Below, in pieces: positions 1 to 13,334 of a DNA stretch of 64,000 bases. The notes under the pieces were generated by a model. It saw nothing but the letters and a program-made list of their open reading frames with translations. It was not told where the DNA came from and ran no database searches. The DNA comes from Neocallimastix lanati (nom. inval.) (taxonomy: Eukaryota; Neocallimastigomycota; Neocallimastigomycetes; Neocallimastigales; Neocallimastigaceae). The first letter of the stretch is position 1. Every line of letters begins with the position of its first letter. The position numbers were made by a program, and so were the translations under genes. The stretch covers positions 241,001-305,000 of the forward strand of contig JACVTC010000083.1 of the NCBI GenBank assembly GCA_016946835.1, written 5' to 3'.

Positions 1-459
1 AAAACAACATTTAAAAAATCTTTATTTATTGTTGATTCTTTTGGAATATGATACATTGATGATTTCACAGTAATTTTTGGATCTTCCTTTACTACAAAAT
101 ATACACTTTTAATTTTTGTAAATGAATCTGTACAAACTTGTGGGTTAAATAATACTTTATATTTATTATTTGTTTCATCTTCTTCATCTAAAAATAATTT
201 TATTTTTTTTTCTTCCTTTACATATATTGTATTAGCATATTTTTTATAAGCCTTCCAAATAAACTTATTTCGTGAAGTTATTAAATTATCATTTGATATT
301 GGATCCATGAGTAATGGTAACTTTCTGTCTCTTTCTTTTATGTCATACCAAACAACATTTAATTTTTCGTAATTAGCTAACATATATATCAAATTTGTAA
401 ATGATAATATATAACAATGCTTTTTCTTTTTATTATCACTTTTCTAATTATTACAAATT

Positions 460-507
<48 letters not shown>

Positions 508-553
508 AAATAAACAAAATTAAATATATAAAATTTTATGAATGTTAATAGCT

Positions 554-590
<37 letters not shown>

Positions 591-3382
591 CTAAATATCA
601 GCATTTTAAATTATTATATTTAAATTATTATTATGTTAAATTATTAAATTATTACATACTCTTAGATTTTTAGAAGTATAATCCCAGGCATATAATGCTA
701 AAGTTGTAAATATTCTTTCTTGTTCCTTTAAATAATAGCAAAATCCTTCTTTTGGTTCTTTTTTAAAATCTTGATAAAGAATAAGATTAGACCATAAAAT
801 TGCAAATTGTATAAATTTTCTTTCGATATCTAAACAACTTTTAAATGGAGAAACATATTTTGTTAACATTTCTTCGTATACATTATTTCCTACATATATA
901 CAAAATGTACATCCATTATTTAATCTCACTCTAATTCTGTATGGATCTCTTATTGTTTTTTCATTCTTATTTACAACTTCTTCTTTTTCATCAAACTCAA
1001 GAATACTATCTTCAAATTTTTCTTTTATTTTTTTGGAAATTTCACTTAAACATATCTTAATAAAATCAATTTTAAACTCTACATAAAGAATTATTTCATA
1101 ATTGATCAAATTCCAAACTTCATAATTATTAATTTTCTTAATAAGGTAACTTCCACTGATTTTGTTTTCTTTTTTAATTTTGTTCATTATTTCTGTAATA
1201 ATAGTATTTATATCATTTAAATTTTTTTTCTCTGCTTTCTTTGAACTGGATGAAATAAAATTTTGGGTAATATTTTGTATATAAATATTTGATTTTGTAT
1301 CATCCTCAGTTAACAAATTTGTTAATATTTCATTATCTAAATTTAATTCAATATTATTTACATATGGTGGAAATATTGATTTTTTATCATTTACAAAATT
1401 TTTAAGAACATTTAATGCTTCCTCTTCTGCTTGTTTTTTCACCTTCTTTTTTGCCTTTTCTTCATCCTTTCTATCCTCTATTGTTATAACATTTTTTCCT
1501 ATTACTATTCCTAATGAACTACACGTATATTTTACTTCATAAAGTTTTTTATTAATATCATGAGATTTATATTCAGGAAATTTACATTTATTAAATTCAT
1601 ATTCAAACCTATATGGAATTTTGTTTAATTCTATATATTCCTTTAAACTATAATTATCTAATATATTATTATTTAAAAAAAAATAATAAATAAATAAATA
1701 AAAAAATAATAGAACAAAATTAAAAATAAAAAATAAATAAATATAATTATAAATAAAATATAAATATATATAATTTTAATAAAATTAATTATAAGTAAAA
1801 TATAAATATATATAAAATTTAATATAAATAAATATAAATACATATAAATATAAATATAAATAAAATATATATATATAAATAAAATATAAATATAAATTAA
1901 TATAAATATAAATAAAATATAAATAACTAATACTTTTATAAATTTTAACTATATTATAGGTCAAATGTTTTATAAATAATTACCTCTTTTTTCTTTTTTC
2001 ATTTCTTTTTTATTAATTAAATCTTTTTCAATTAATTTTTTAATTTTGTTGTTTAAATCATCTTTTGAACTTGGTTCTAAAAATAAAATTTTCCCTTCAT
2101 CATTATATTTTTTAAATCTTTCCCATTGAAAAATGTACATATATTTATCTTTCTCAACTTTCTGATCGTATATATTTATCTCATTCAAAGATATTTTATT
2201 TTCAATTAATAATTCTTTCACTTTTTCATTAAGAATGCTTTTACTATATATAATAATAATAATAAAAATAATAATAATATTAATAATAATAAAATATATA
2301 GTCAATTAATCCATATTTATTTATTTATAATATTTTATATAATTTATATATTAATCTTTTAATATTTATATATCATTATTAAAATAAATATTTTCTTAAA
2401 TTACTTTTCATTTTCTACAATTAAAGAATTATAAACATATTCTGCTATTTCATTTTTAGCTTCTTTCTTGCTTTTACATTTTAAATGTTTATCATATTTT
2501 TTATCTCCAATTGTAACTATACAATTAAAATAACCTTCTGGAGTTATACCTAAATAAATTTATTTTTAAGAATAAATAGAAATAATATTAATAAAGCATT
2601 ATAATTTTATATTAAATATTAAATTTTTAACTTTGGTAATATCAAGAAATTTTTTATAATTTTTCATTCATATTACCAAATTCAAAATTTAAATCTGATA
2701 AATTTAATTTCGTATTTTTATCTTGAAAATATTCATTAAGCTTAGCAATTGCATTTCTATTGTCTTCTACTTCTTTTAAGTATCCACTATTAAAAATAAA
2801 TTAAAAATATTAATATATTATATAAATATATTTAAATATTATTAATAATATTATTTGTATAATTATTATTTAATCATTAATATTACTATATAAAATATTT
2901 TTATTATTTTATATAATAAATTTAAAATAAAAATAAAAAAAAAAAATTACTAATTAAAATATGGTTTATCCAATTTTAAAGTCCCATTAAATTTTAATGT
3001 TAATAATTAAGAGTAGAAAATAAAATAATAATGAAAAAAATAATTAGATAATAAATAAATAAATTAATAATATTATTAAAATTTATTTATTTATTATCTA
3101 ATTATTTTTTTCATTATTATCTTATTTTTTACTCTTAATTATTAACTTTTTTATTATTTATTTTATATTAATTATTATTTATTAATTACCCCTTAATATC
3201 CCTCTTCATTAATTCTTCATATACATATGCAGCAATCTCATTTTTAGCAGCTCTTTTACTTTTACAACTTAAATTTTTCTCAAATATTTCCCCATTCAAT
3301 TTAACCTTGCAGTTAAAAAACCCATTAGGATTAATTTCTATAATTATATAATGTAAACATTAATTTAATATCGAAAATTTTC

Positions 3383-3413
<31 letters not shown>

Positions 3414-3592
3414 TATTATGATCATTCGTTACTACAAAATATATATATTTTACTGTTTTAATTATTTTTTAAATTATTTTAATTAATTTTATTATACTAA
3501 CCATATATAAAATCTAAATCAGAAATGGATATTGTAGTATTTTTATTTTGGCAATATTCATATAACTTTGCAATAGCGTTTTTATTAGACAT
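1..3592 (-). CDS. dsRNA-binding protein with OAS-like (2'-5' oligoadenylate synthetase-like) C-terminal region, 3' end beyond window
   Basis: Spliced minus-strand model: exons 3592-3502, 3337-3190, 2786-2677, 2549-2405, 2243-1984, 1657-660, 443-<1; all phases agree and introns are GT-AG. It gives about 731 residues so far. Two clear double-stranded-RNA-binding motifs (residues about 1-79 and 85-164) each show the N-terminal helix, an FNC beta strand and a final helix with SKRAAK or SKKEAK. Residues about 165-250 (ending SSKDDLNNKIKKLIEKDL) and 252-340 (ending KAKKKVKKQAEEEAL) look like weaker copies. Residues about 385-731 resemble OAS: a GSYLIKK start to the nucleotidyltransferase core, LALYAWDYTS, NYEKLNVVW and LPLLMDPISNDN line up with VYAWERGS, NYQQLCIYW and RPVILDPADPTGN of animal OAS. 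The Gly-Ser motif and catalytic acids seem lost. The family call is from memory of OAS; a DZF (NF45/NF90-like) domain is the alternative. A dsRNA-sensing or regulatory role is inference. The start is the ATG opening the first motif. Confidence 0.72.
2999..3146. repeat. Long inverted repeat (65-bp arms) inside an intron of the dsRBM/OAS-like gene
   Basis: Arms at 2999-3063 and 3082-3146 are reverse complements with two mismatches in 65 positions; the 18-base centre is itself nearly palindromic (ttaataat/attattaa). The whole structure lies within the intron between exons 3190 and 2786. The duplicated copy near 14400-14550 keeps only the sequence of the right arm, so the left arm was added after, or lost since, the duplication. 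Confidence 0.9.
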
Positions 3593-3637
3593 CTTTCAGT
3601 TTGAATAAACTCTATAATGTTATTTGTAAATAATATA

Positions 3638-4030
3638 ATTTATTACGTTTTTAAAACTTTTGTAATGTTCTTGTATTTTTTGTTGTTTATATAACCTTAA
3701 GAATTTTCAATTATTATTTTCTCTGAAGTTTATAAAGCGTTTTGTTATTTTTATAATTCTTAAATATAATCTATTATGTTTTTATAACTTTTGTAATGTT
3801 TTTGTATTTTTTGGTGCTTCTATAACCTTGAGAATTTTCAATTATTATTTTCTCTTAAGTTTATAAAGCGTTTTGTTATTTTTATAATTCTTAAATATAA
3901 TTTATTATGTTTTTATAACTTTTGTAATGTTTTTGAACTTTTTGGTGTTTATATAACTTTAAGAATTTTCAATTATTATTTTCTCTGAAATTTATAAAGC
4001 GTTATGTTATTTTATAATTCTTAAATTTAT
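3638..4030. repeat. Three tandem copies of a ~131-bp repeat upstream of the dsRBM/OAS-like gene
   Basis: Units at about 3640-3770, 3771-3901 and 3902-4028 share cttttgtaatgtt, gaattttcaattattatttt and tttataaagcgtt in the same order and spacing. More decayed similarity continues to about 4260 (repeats of tttatataacttt). The block begins 46 bases upstream of the start codon, exactly where copy B instead has a poly-T tract, so it was gained in copy A or lost in copy B. Confidence 0.85.
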
Positions 4031-6283
4031 ATAACTTTAGTAACGGTATTACTATAATTTTGGATGTTTATATTATTTATAGAATGTTATTATTTTAATT
4101 TCTTATGTATATAAAATTTTGGTAATATTTATAATTTATGATGCTTATAAATCTTCTTTAATATTATAAGTTATGATGTTTATATAACTTTTGTAATACT
4201 ATTACAATTTAGGATATAATATTTGTATTTAATAGGATATATATATAACTTTAGTATTGTTAGTTTAATAATTTCTAATATATATGTATATAACTTTCTT
4301 AATATAGGATTGTTTTATTTCTTCCAAAGAATATATAACAATGCTAATGCTATTAATATATTTTATTATATTTTCGATAGTAATATTATTATTAAGGCAA
4401 TTTTCCTTCTTTTCTTTATCTTAAAAATTTGGTAACATTAAAAAGCTAAAATCACTCTTCTTTTCCTTATAAATTATTTAAGCTTTAATTATCAATCAGT
4501 ATTATTTTAAAAATTAATATATATATATATTCTTTTTTTTTTAAAAAAAAAAATAAATGTAAACAACTTTTTGTTTTAAAAATTCTTTTTTAAATAATAA
4601 ATAACTTTTTGTTTTAAAAATTCCTTTTTAAATAAATATAAATAGCTTTTTTTTTTTCATAAATGTTTTTTTTTTTTTTTCTTTAATAAATATAAATAGA
4701 TTATAAAATAAATTTTCTACTTTAAAAAAAAAATAAATAAATATAAAATTATCTTATTTTATTTCTTAGTCATATAATTTTTAAATTATTATTCTTTAAT
4801 TGATTCTTATATTTATTGTAATTATATATATATATATATTCTTTTTTTTTCTCTGTTGGTATTTTTTGCTTTTATATTTTTAAAATAAGAACTAAAAAAA
4901 AAATTTATTTCCAAAAATTTTGTATATATATATATAATATAAATTAATAAAATCATAAATTATAATATATTAAAATTTAATGTTTATATATATATAATTT
5001 TTTAAAAGTATTAAAGAGAATTTTATTTTAATTATACTAAATTATATGATTAATCCAATCATAATTAAATTGTACTATATAAATTTAAATTGTAATAATA
5101 ATATTAATAATAATATTAATAGATTAACTTTCTATTTTGCTTAATTAATTTAATAAATAATTATTTAATTTATATATTTATATATAGCTACATGACATAC
5201 TACAATTTTAATGTATAATAGGTATCATAACTTCGTTATTAAATTTATGCTAATAATTATTTTATATATCACTAAGATAATAATAATCGGTTGAGGTCAA
5301 ATACATATTACAAAACTATTTCATTTATTTATTTCTTTTATAATTAAACAACCTATTTCATTTATAACATTAAGCTAAAAATAATATAAATGAATAAATA
5401 AATAAATAAAATGGAAACAAAACTACTACTATAAAGAAGTAATGGTTAAAAAATAAAAATATATTTATTTTATATTTCTTTGGTCCATTAATATAAACAT
5501 TTAATTAAAAAAAAAATAAAACTTAATTCACATTTTTTTCCTCTCCAAACAATTCTTTTTTTTTTTTATTTTTAATTTTTTTTTTTTTTTAGTTTTTGTT
5601 ATTTAAGTTCTTTTATTTTTTTTTAACATTATTTTTTATGTTTTTTTTTTTTTTATTTTAGTTCTTTTTTTTTTTTTTAAATAATATTTTTTAATTTTTT
5701 TTTAGTTCTTTTTTTATTTAATAAACAAAATAATTTTGATTATGGATATCGATTCCAACCAATGAAAAGTGAAATTTTATATCACACTAAATATACTAAT
5801 AATATTATTATTAGTTGAGATATATATTATTTTATACTTTTATAATATTAATACATTAAAAAATGGACATAATAAATTATCAATAATTATTATTAATAGA
5901 ATAGTATAAATATTATTAATAGTAATAAACTAAATGAAAAATTACAACAAATAATATAAAAATGAATTATTAATAAATTTATTTATTAATTATTAATAAT
6001 AATTATTATTTTCATTAAATCTAGTAATAATAGAACAGATTTACATTTTCATTTCACGACAAATAAATATATTTAATAATTTTTTTTTTAAGTTATTAAC
6101 TTTTGTTAAATTTTCAAAACCTAAATATTCCCTTTTTCTTTATCAAAAATTCTCATAAATTTTTCGTTTAAGAGAATTATATGAAATTATAATACTATAA
6201 AACTTTATTTGATATTAATTTAAATCAAATATTTAAATTTATTTTAATTTTAAATTAATCTAATTTAGTCTTTTTATAATAAT

Positions 6284-6314
<31 letters not shown>

Positions 6315-6549
6315 AGAAAGGTCCAATAAAAGGAAATAAACAGAAGAGAGTGTGTTATAAAATAGTAATATTAAAATATTAAATTGGAATATTTTAAAAA
6401 AAAAAATTATTTTATATAAAAAAAATAAAAGATTTGACTTTTATGAAGGATTTTTAAAAAATAAAAATAAAAAAAAAAAAAAAAAAAAGAGAAAAAATTT
6501 TATAAATTTATTTATTTTATTTGGTTTTTGTAAATATAACATGAGAGAC

Positions 6550-6587
<38 letters not shown>

Positions 6588-7200
6588 TGTTTTAATAAAT
6601 AAAAAGTAAACAAAAGAAAAATTTTCCATTTAAGTGTAATCCAAATTAATTATTTTAATAAATAATAAATTTTATATTAAAAAAATCTTTTGAACATTAT
6701 TTAGCACATTAAGTTGGACATATTTAAAATCCATTAAATATATTAATATTAAACTAAAATATTTGGAATTTCATTATATTTATTTTTTTTTTAAAAAAAA
6801 CAAAGGAAATATTAAATAAATAAATAAATATTTTTTTAAAAATTAATAATAAAAAATTGTTTAATGATATTTTTTTTTTTAGTTTTTGTATTTATATATT
6901 TATTCAATGTTAATACACCAACCCTATTCATTACAATGTCCTCTTAATCTTAGATGGATTGATTTTGGTATTAAAGTGCATTAAATAAAAATAATCATTA
7001 TACTGATTCAATTAATAGAAAAAATATAATTATTAAGAAATAATGAAATAAAGATAATGATTTAATTTTAGTTATACATTACCTATAGACAAAGTACAAA
7101 TGTAAATAAACAAACTAATAAATATATAGTTCAAGCATATATAAAATAATAATTAGTAAATAATAATTGGATATAAAAATAAAAAAAAGAGTTTTTTGGA
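4031..7200. other. Intergenic, low complexity, with blocks shared with copy B
   Basis: I find no gene here. The 4223-4435 open frame is built of Ile/Tyr/Phe/Asn codons within decayed 131-bp repeat material. The block at 5706-5907 is nearly identical to 15426-15627 and contains a CCAAT pentamer (in aaccaatgaaaag); it could be upstream regulatory sequence of the dsRBM gene, but that is only a guess. Further blocks at 6240-6680 and 6930-6990 also recur in copy B. The rest is poly-A, poly-T and (TA)n. Confidence 0.6.
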
Positions 7201-7204
7201 CGTA

Positions 7205-8125
<921 letters not shown>

Positions 8126-8965
8126 GAACAAATAAATATATATGACTTTTTCTATAATATTAAAAATTAAATAATAATAATTTAATAATAATAATAATTT
8201 AATAATAATAATAATTTAATAATAATAATAATAAATAATTATATAAATAAATAAATAAAATAATAAAAATAAAAATATTATAATAATTAAATATGATACT
8301 AATTAACAAAACATTCCTAAAATATAACATATATATATTATTAACTTACTCTTGTCTGTGAACTACTTTTTTGTTCATTTTGGGCTTCTTCATTGGCAAG
8401 ATAATCATACATCTTTTCTACATATTACTCCCAATTGCTATATTAAATTTTAGATATATTATAAAATTTATATAAATATATATATAGATATATAATATAA
8501 TAATAATTAATTAAATAATAATATTATATTAACGTTATTACAAAATACATAAATAAAAAATACATATATTATATTTAATTTAAATATACATATATATTTA
8601 TATATTTGTATTTATGTGTATTTATGTGTATTTATATTGTATCTATAGTATTGTATTTATATTATATTTATATTCATAAAAAAAATATTAAAATATAATA
8701 TTAATTACTCTAATTTTCTCTTTCTTAATTTAATCTTGAAGTCATTAAAGAAGTCAGAAAGAGAATTTAATGGTACAATTTCTCTAATATAAACTTCTTC
8801 ATAATATCCAAAGTAGTCTGCTTTTTTTGCTAAATTTTCAAATTGACGAATATCAAAAAGCATATTAAAGAAAGTTGTAGAGTTTTTCGATCTTTTTAAA
8901 TCAGCTAATGAAATTCTATTTGGTTCTTTTGGCTTTATCATATCCAATTTATATTAAATATTATT

Positions 8966-9522
8966 GAAATGTAACAAAATCCGTTTTTGAGATTAAAGAT
9001 TTCAAATTAAGTAAAGAAAAACTTTTAGATTGGTATGAGCCATTAAAAAAACATCTAATTACCAATGATTTAGATACTTTTATTGAAAATGAAATTCAAT
9101 TTTCAAAGATGAACAGAAGTCAAATAAAATCAGACAATGCTGTACAATCCATTATTATAAACAGTTTAGAAAAACCAAATCAAGAATATTTACGTGGATG
9201 TAAGACTGCTTATGACTTGATTGAAAGATTAAAAAAATCGTTTCTATCAATCTGGCTAAGCACACCTAAATATTCTAAAATACAAAAATTATTAACCTTA
9301 AATTAATTAACAATGATTATGTTAAGTGACTTAAATAATCTCTTTGAACAACCTAAAAATGAATGAAATAAATTAAAAAGAATATCATTTGATGAAGAGA
9401 TAAAATTTTTATATACAGTAAATGAATTAGATAAAGTTGGTGTTAACTCGCCACCAATTTATATGATACGAAAATTTTGATAATCTTATAAAAGAATTAA
9501 ATAAAAGGTTCAATTTTTCTTT

Positions 9523-9557
<35 letters not shown>

Positions 9558-11323
9558 AAAAGGCCTAAATTTTAAGATCTAAAACTATAGTCATTACCTC
9601 TTTAAATGTCAATAATATAAATAAAAACAAAAGGAATAATAATAAAAATTATAATAAGAATTTTAATAATAAAATTCTTAATGATTATTATTGTCATATA
9701 TACAGAACTAAAGGTCACTCTACTGACCATTTTAAATATAATTTATTAATTAAAGAAAATAACTAATCAGATGATAATAACAATAAAAGTTATAAACTGT
9801 TAATAATAAAAATAAAAATTCCTTTAGAGGATATAGAAAAAATAATTATCACTCTGGTAATACTATTAATCATAATAAAAATGATAATTGTAATAGCAAT
9901 AACAATAATTTTTTTAAAAATAAACATGACAAATGAAGATGAAGTATACATTGATTTTGCAGTGAAGTATTTCAGTCATTCGAAATAATAGTACAACAAT
10001 AAAAAATAATACTAATTCCACTCATTGGATCATTGATAGTGGTACTGGTATAAATTTAATCAATAACATAAGCTATCTAAATAATTTAAATAAAGTAAAT
10101 AATAAAAATAAAAATATTATTTATCCAAATGGTAATTTAGATAAAGTTGAAAACGTAGGTACCTACAATGGAAACTTTAAAAATGACGACTTTGTACCAT
10201 CAAATGTTTATTACACGTCAGATATTCTAAACAATTTAATATTCACTTATTCAATTCTCAAAAATGGATGTACGATAATTATGAAACAAGTAAATAATAA
10301 AGATCAGTTACCAAAAATTTTGATTATAACATAGACACTAATTTACGGCATGCTCGTTTAAGCCATTACTATAATAATACTATTAAAGATTTTGTTATTG
10401 AGTATACTAAAACTCATAATGACAAAATCTGCCGCCAATGCAAAATCACAAAATTAAAAAGAAAACCTTTTTATTCCTCTCCTAATAATGCCACTAAATC
10501 TATGGAATTAGTTCATTCCGATGTCGTTGGTAAACTGGAAACATCTTATAATGATTTCAATTATTATGTTAGTTTTCTTGATGATTTTTCTTGAAAATTC
10601 TGAGTTTTTCTTATCAAACATAAATCCGATGTTCTCAATATTTTTATTAAATTTCATAAATTTATTTCTAATACTACTTCATATAATATTATTACTTTTA
10701 AATCTGATAATGGTACAGAATATTTTAATAAACCTCTTACAAATTACCTAGATGGTAATGGTATAAATTTTATTCACTCCGTTCCTTGGTAATCCTCAGC
10801 AAAATGGTTGTGCTGAACAGTTGAACCAAACTTTACTTAACTCAGCTAAACTCCCTTCTAAATTATGGAATTCCACTATACTTTGTGCTGCTTATCTTTA
10901 TAATTTAAACTCACACCAAAGTATTAATAATAAAATTCCTAATGAATTATTTTTCCATAGAGTTCTAGATATTTCTCATCTTAAGATTTTTGGATGTAAA
11001 GCCTTTTTCTATAATAATCATAAATTTAACAAGTTCAATAACAATACTAAACCTGGTATATTCCTAGGCTATGCTTCTGACTCACTTGGATATAAAATTT
11101 TTAATACCTTCACTAATTCTATAGTCACATCTAGACATACTTGTTTTATGGAAGATATCCCTGGTACTATTAATACCACTTTCTTTTGTGATAATTATAT
11201 TGATTCTTTTATCAATTTCCAGGATTTTTTAATTGAGGTAGAAAGTAATAGTGATATAGTAATATTAATAATAATAACATTCATTCGCAATTAAAGAATC
11301 CTTCAAATACTACTACTACTAAT

Positions 11324-11409
<86 letters not shown>

Positions 11410-12850
11410 TATAATTATAATAATAATAATAATAATGATTATAATTATAATTATAATAATAACAATAATAATTATAATAATAATAATAATTATAATAATA
11501 ACATTAATAATAATTATGATAATAATAAAATTAATAATGATAATAATAATAATAATATAAACATTAATAATAATATTGAAACAAAAGTTATAAATCAATC
11601 ATTTGAGGAAAAAAATGAATACTCTAGTGAATCTAATGATGAAAACGAAAAAAAGCATGACTAGTGGTTCTTGGATGTCAGGTAGTTGAAGGAAAAGATT
11701 TTTATAAAAACGTGTTCTCCAACAGTCCAAGCAGATAGTCTAAAACTAAAAAGTTGCGACCGCATCAAAATATGACTGGATGTTAAAACAATTGTAAATG
11801 AAAACCGCCTACTTCAATGCTGATTTGGAGAAAGATATTTATCCAAAAAAAATTCCTTATGGAGATAAAAATTTTGATACGAATAAATTCTGGTTGTTTA
11901 AGAAAGCACTTTATGGTTTGAAACAAGCAGGAAAAAATGTGAAATAAAGAAATATCACAACATTTGGTAAGCATAGGGTTTAAAAAATACAAAACTGATG
12001 AATGTCTATTTGGAAAATATAATAAAAAGAATAAATTAGCATATTTACTTACATTATATGTAGATGATATTTTAATAACAGAAATAAAAAATGAAATTAA
12101 CTAACACTATAAAAAATTAAAAGAGAAATATAAAAATTCAAAAGATTTTAATGCAATTAAAATAAAAGGAATAAACATTTAAAAAACAAGGGATGGTTAT
12201 AAAATAAATCATATTAATTATATTAATAAAATAATTAAAAAATATAACATGAATAAAGTAAAACAACTCAAAATAACATGCATGAAAATTGCAGTATATG
12301 AAAGAAATAATTCAGACTTAATAAATGCAAAAGAATTATAAATCGTTATTAGGAGCATTATTATATATCGCAGTAAAGTCAAGATTTGATATAATGTTTG
12401 CTTTATACGAAGCTTCAAGAATCTGCAAAAATCCAACTGAAATTGATTTTAAAAATTTAATGAACATCGAACATTTTACAATATTTAAACGGTACAAAAG
12501 ATAAATCGATACATTATAAAAAAAAATAACAAATTTATTGCTTATCCAGATTCTGATTTTGTTAATAATGAAAAAACAAGTAGATCAACAAGGGGATACA
12601 TATTCGTACTTGGTAACATCCCAATCTCATGGAAATCTCAACTCTAGAAGAACGTAACATTATCTACTGCTGCAGCTGAATATACTAAACAATCTTTAAA
12701 ATTATTTATTTAAAGAAATTTTTAATCAAAACATAAAATTTAAAATTATAATAGATAACAAAGCATGTATTGCAATGGCTCAAGATACAAATTCTAATGG
12801 AAGATGTAAGTATATAGATATAAGATATAAATATTTTTATTAATTTTTAT
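8966..12850 (+). mobile_element. Decayed Ty1/copia retroelement, internal region without visible LTRs
   Basis: The full copia order is present in scattered frames with many stops. Gag-like sequence lies at 8985-9480, a zinc knuckle reduced to CHIYRTKGHSTDHF at about 9690, and a protease motif HWIIDSGTG at about 10025. The pre-integrase and integrase region spans 10340-11190 (HARLSH, CRQC, SDNGTEYF, then LKIFGCKAFFYNN). Reverse transcriptase covers 11880-12110 (KALYGLKQAGK, TLYVDDILIT), and RNase H 12540-12840 (SRSTRGYIFVLGN, AAAEYT). An (AAT)n stretch at 11310-11560 sits where poly-Asn spacers between integrase and RT usually lie. No LTR pair is visible. It differs in sequence from the intact element at 32281. 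It lies in a PP2A pseudogene intron, opposite in strand. Confidence 0.88.
11310..11575. repeat. (AAT)n microsatellite within the decayed copia element
   Basis: About 265 bases of imperfect AAT/TAT triplets on the plus strand. In the element's frame this would be a poly-Asn linker; the reverse-strand poly-Ile open frame is an artefact. Confidence 0.9.
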
Positions 12851-13334
12851 TTAAATTTATAAACTTATGTATAATAATTATAGGTAACATAAAAAGTCTG
12901 GGAATGACTAATAATCTGAAATATGTAAGAGTACCATATGTTTACATTGTTAAATATAAAATTTTTCAATTTCATACATACTAATGTAATCATCATCATC
13001 TAAATCAACAAATCTAAACCAATATTCTATAGCTTTGGGAGAATCTTTATTTTCTCTTCCTAACATAAACCTTATATATTAAAAATAATTAAAAATAAAA
13101 AAATTTCATTTTTCAATGAACAAAACTTTATTAATTCATTAAATAAATAATATATAATATTTATTTAAAATATATATATTTCTATTAAAATAATTACAGA
13201 TAAAATCTCTCTACAATGGAATATAGATTGATATTGATAAAATAAGATATATAAAAAAAAATAAAAAAAAAAAAAAAAAAGTAAAATAAAATAAAATAAA
13301 ATAACTTTATATATATATCTTTATATATATATCT

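Larger units (their letters stand above)
8131..13072 (-). pseudogene. PP2A B'' regulatory subunit, partial duplicated copy
   Basis: Remnants of exons 8 to 10 and the first bases of exon 11 of the gene at 17177-21560. Exon 8 (about 13072-12897) has an in-frame TAA where the intact gene has Glu in YIEQCKHM, and Gly to Asp in the EF-hand loop (DLDDDD). Exon 9 (8948-8709) is still open and almost identical to the intact copy. Exon 10 (about 8435-8350) has TAA replacing Lys in NWEKYAEKM. Exon 11 is lost after AAAAAGTCATAT. The intron between exons 8 and 9 contains a copia element. There is no 5' part, so this copy cannot make the normal protein. Confidence 0.9.

Noticed and set aside
2950-3000. 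Additional exon in the intron of the dsRBM/OAS-like gene (NGTLKLDKPYFN)
   Set aside because: The conserved stretch has no AG acceptor before it, and direct splicing from 3190 to 2786 keeps the frame.
3638-4030. CRISPR-like array
   Set aside because: Units are contiguous 131-bp tandem repeats without unique spacers, in a eukaryotic genome.
8705-8947. Independent 80-residue gene
   Set aside because: It is the duplicate of PP2A exon 9; flanking exons of the same copy have stops, so it is a pseudogene exon.
9109-9306. Separate small gene at this open frame
   Set aside because: It is gag-like sequence in order with the other decayed copia domains, so it belongs to the dead element.
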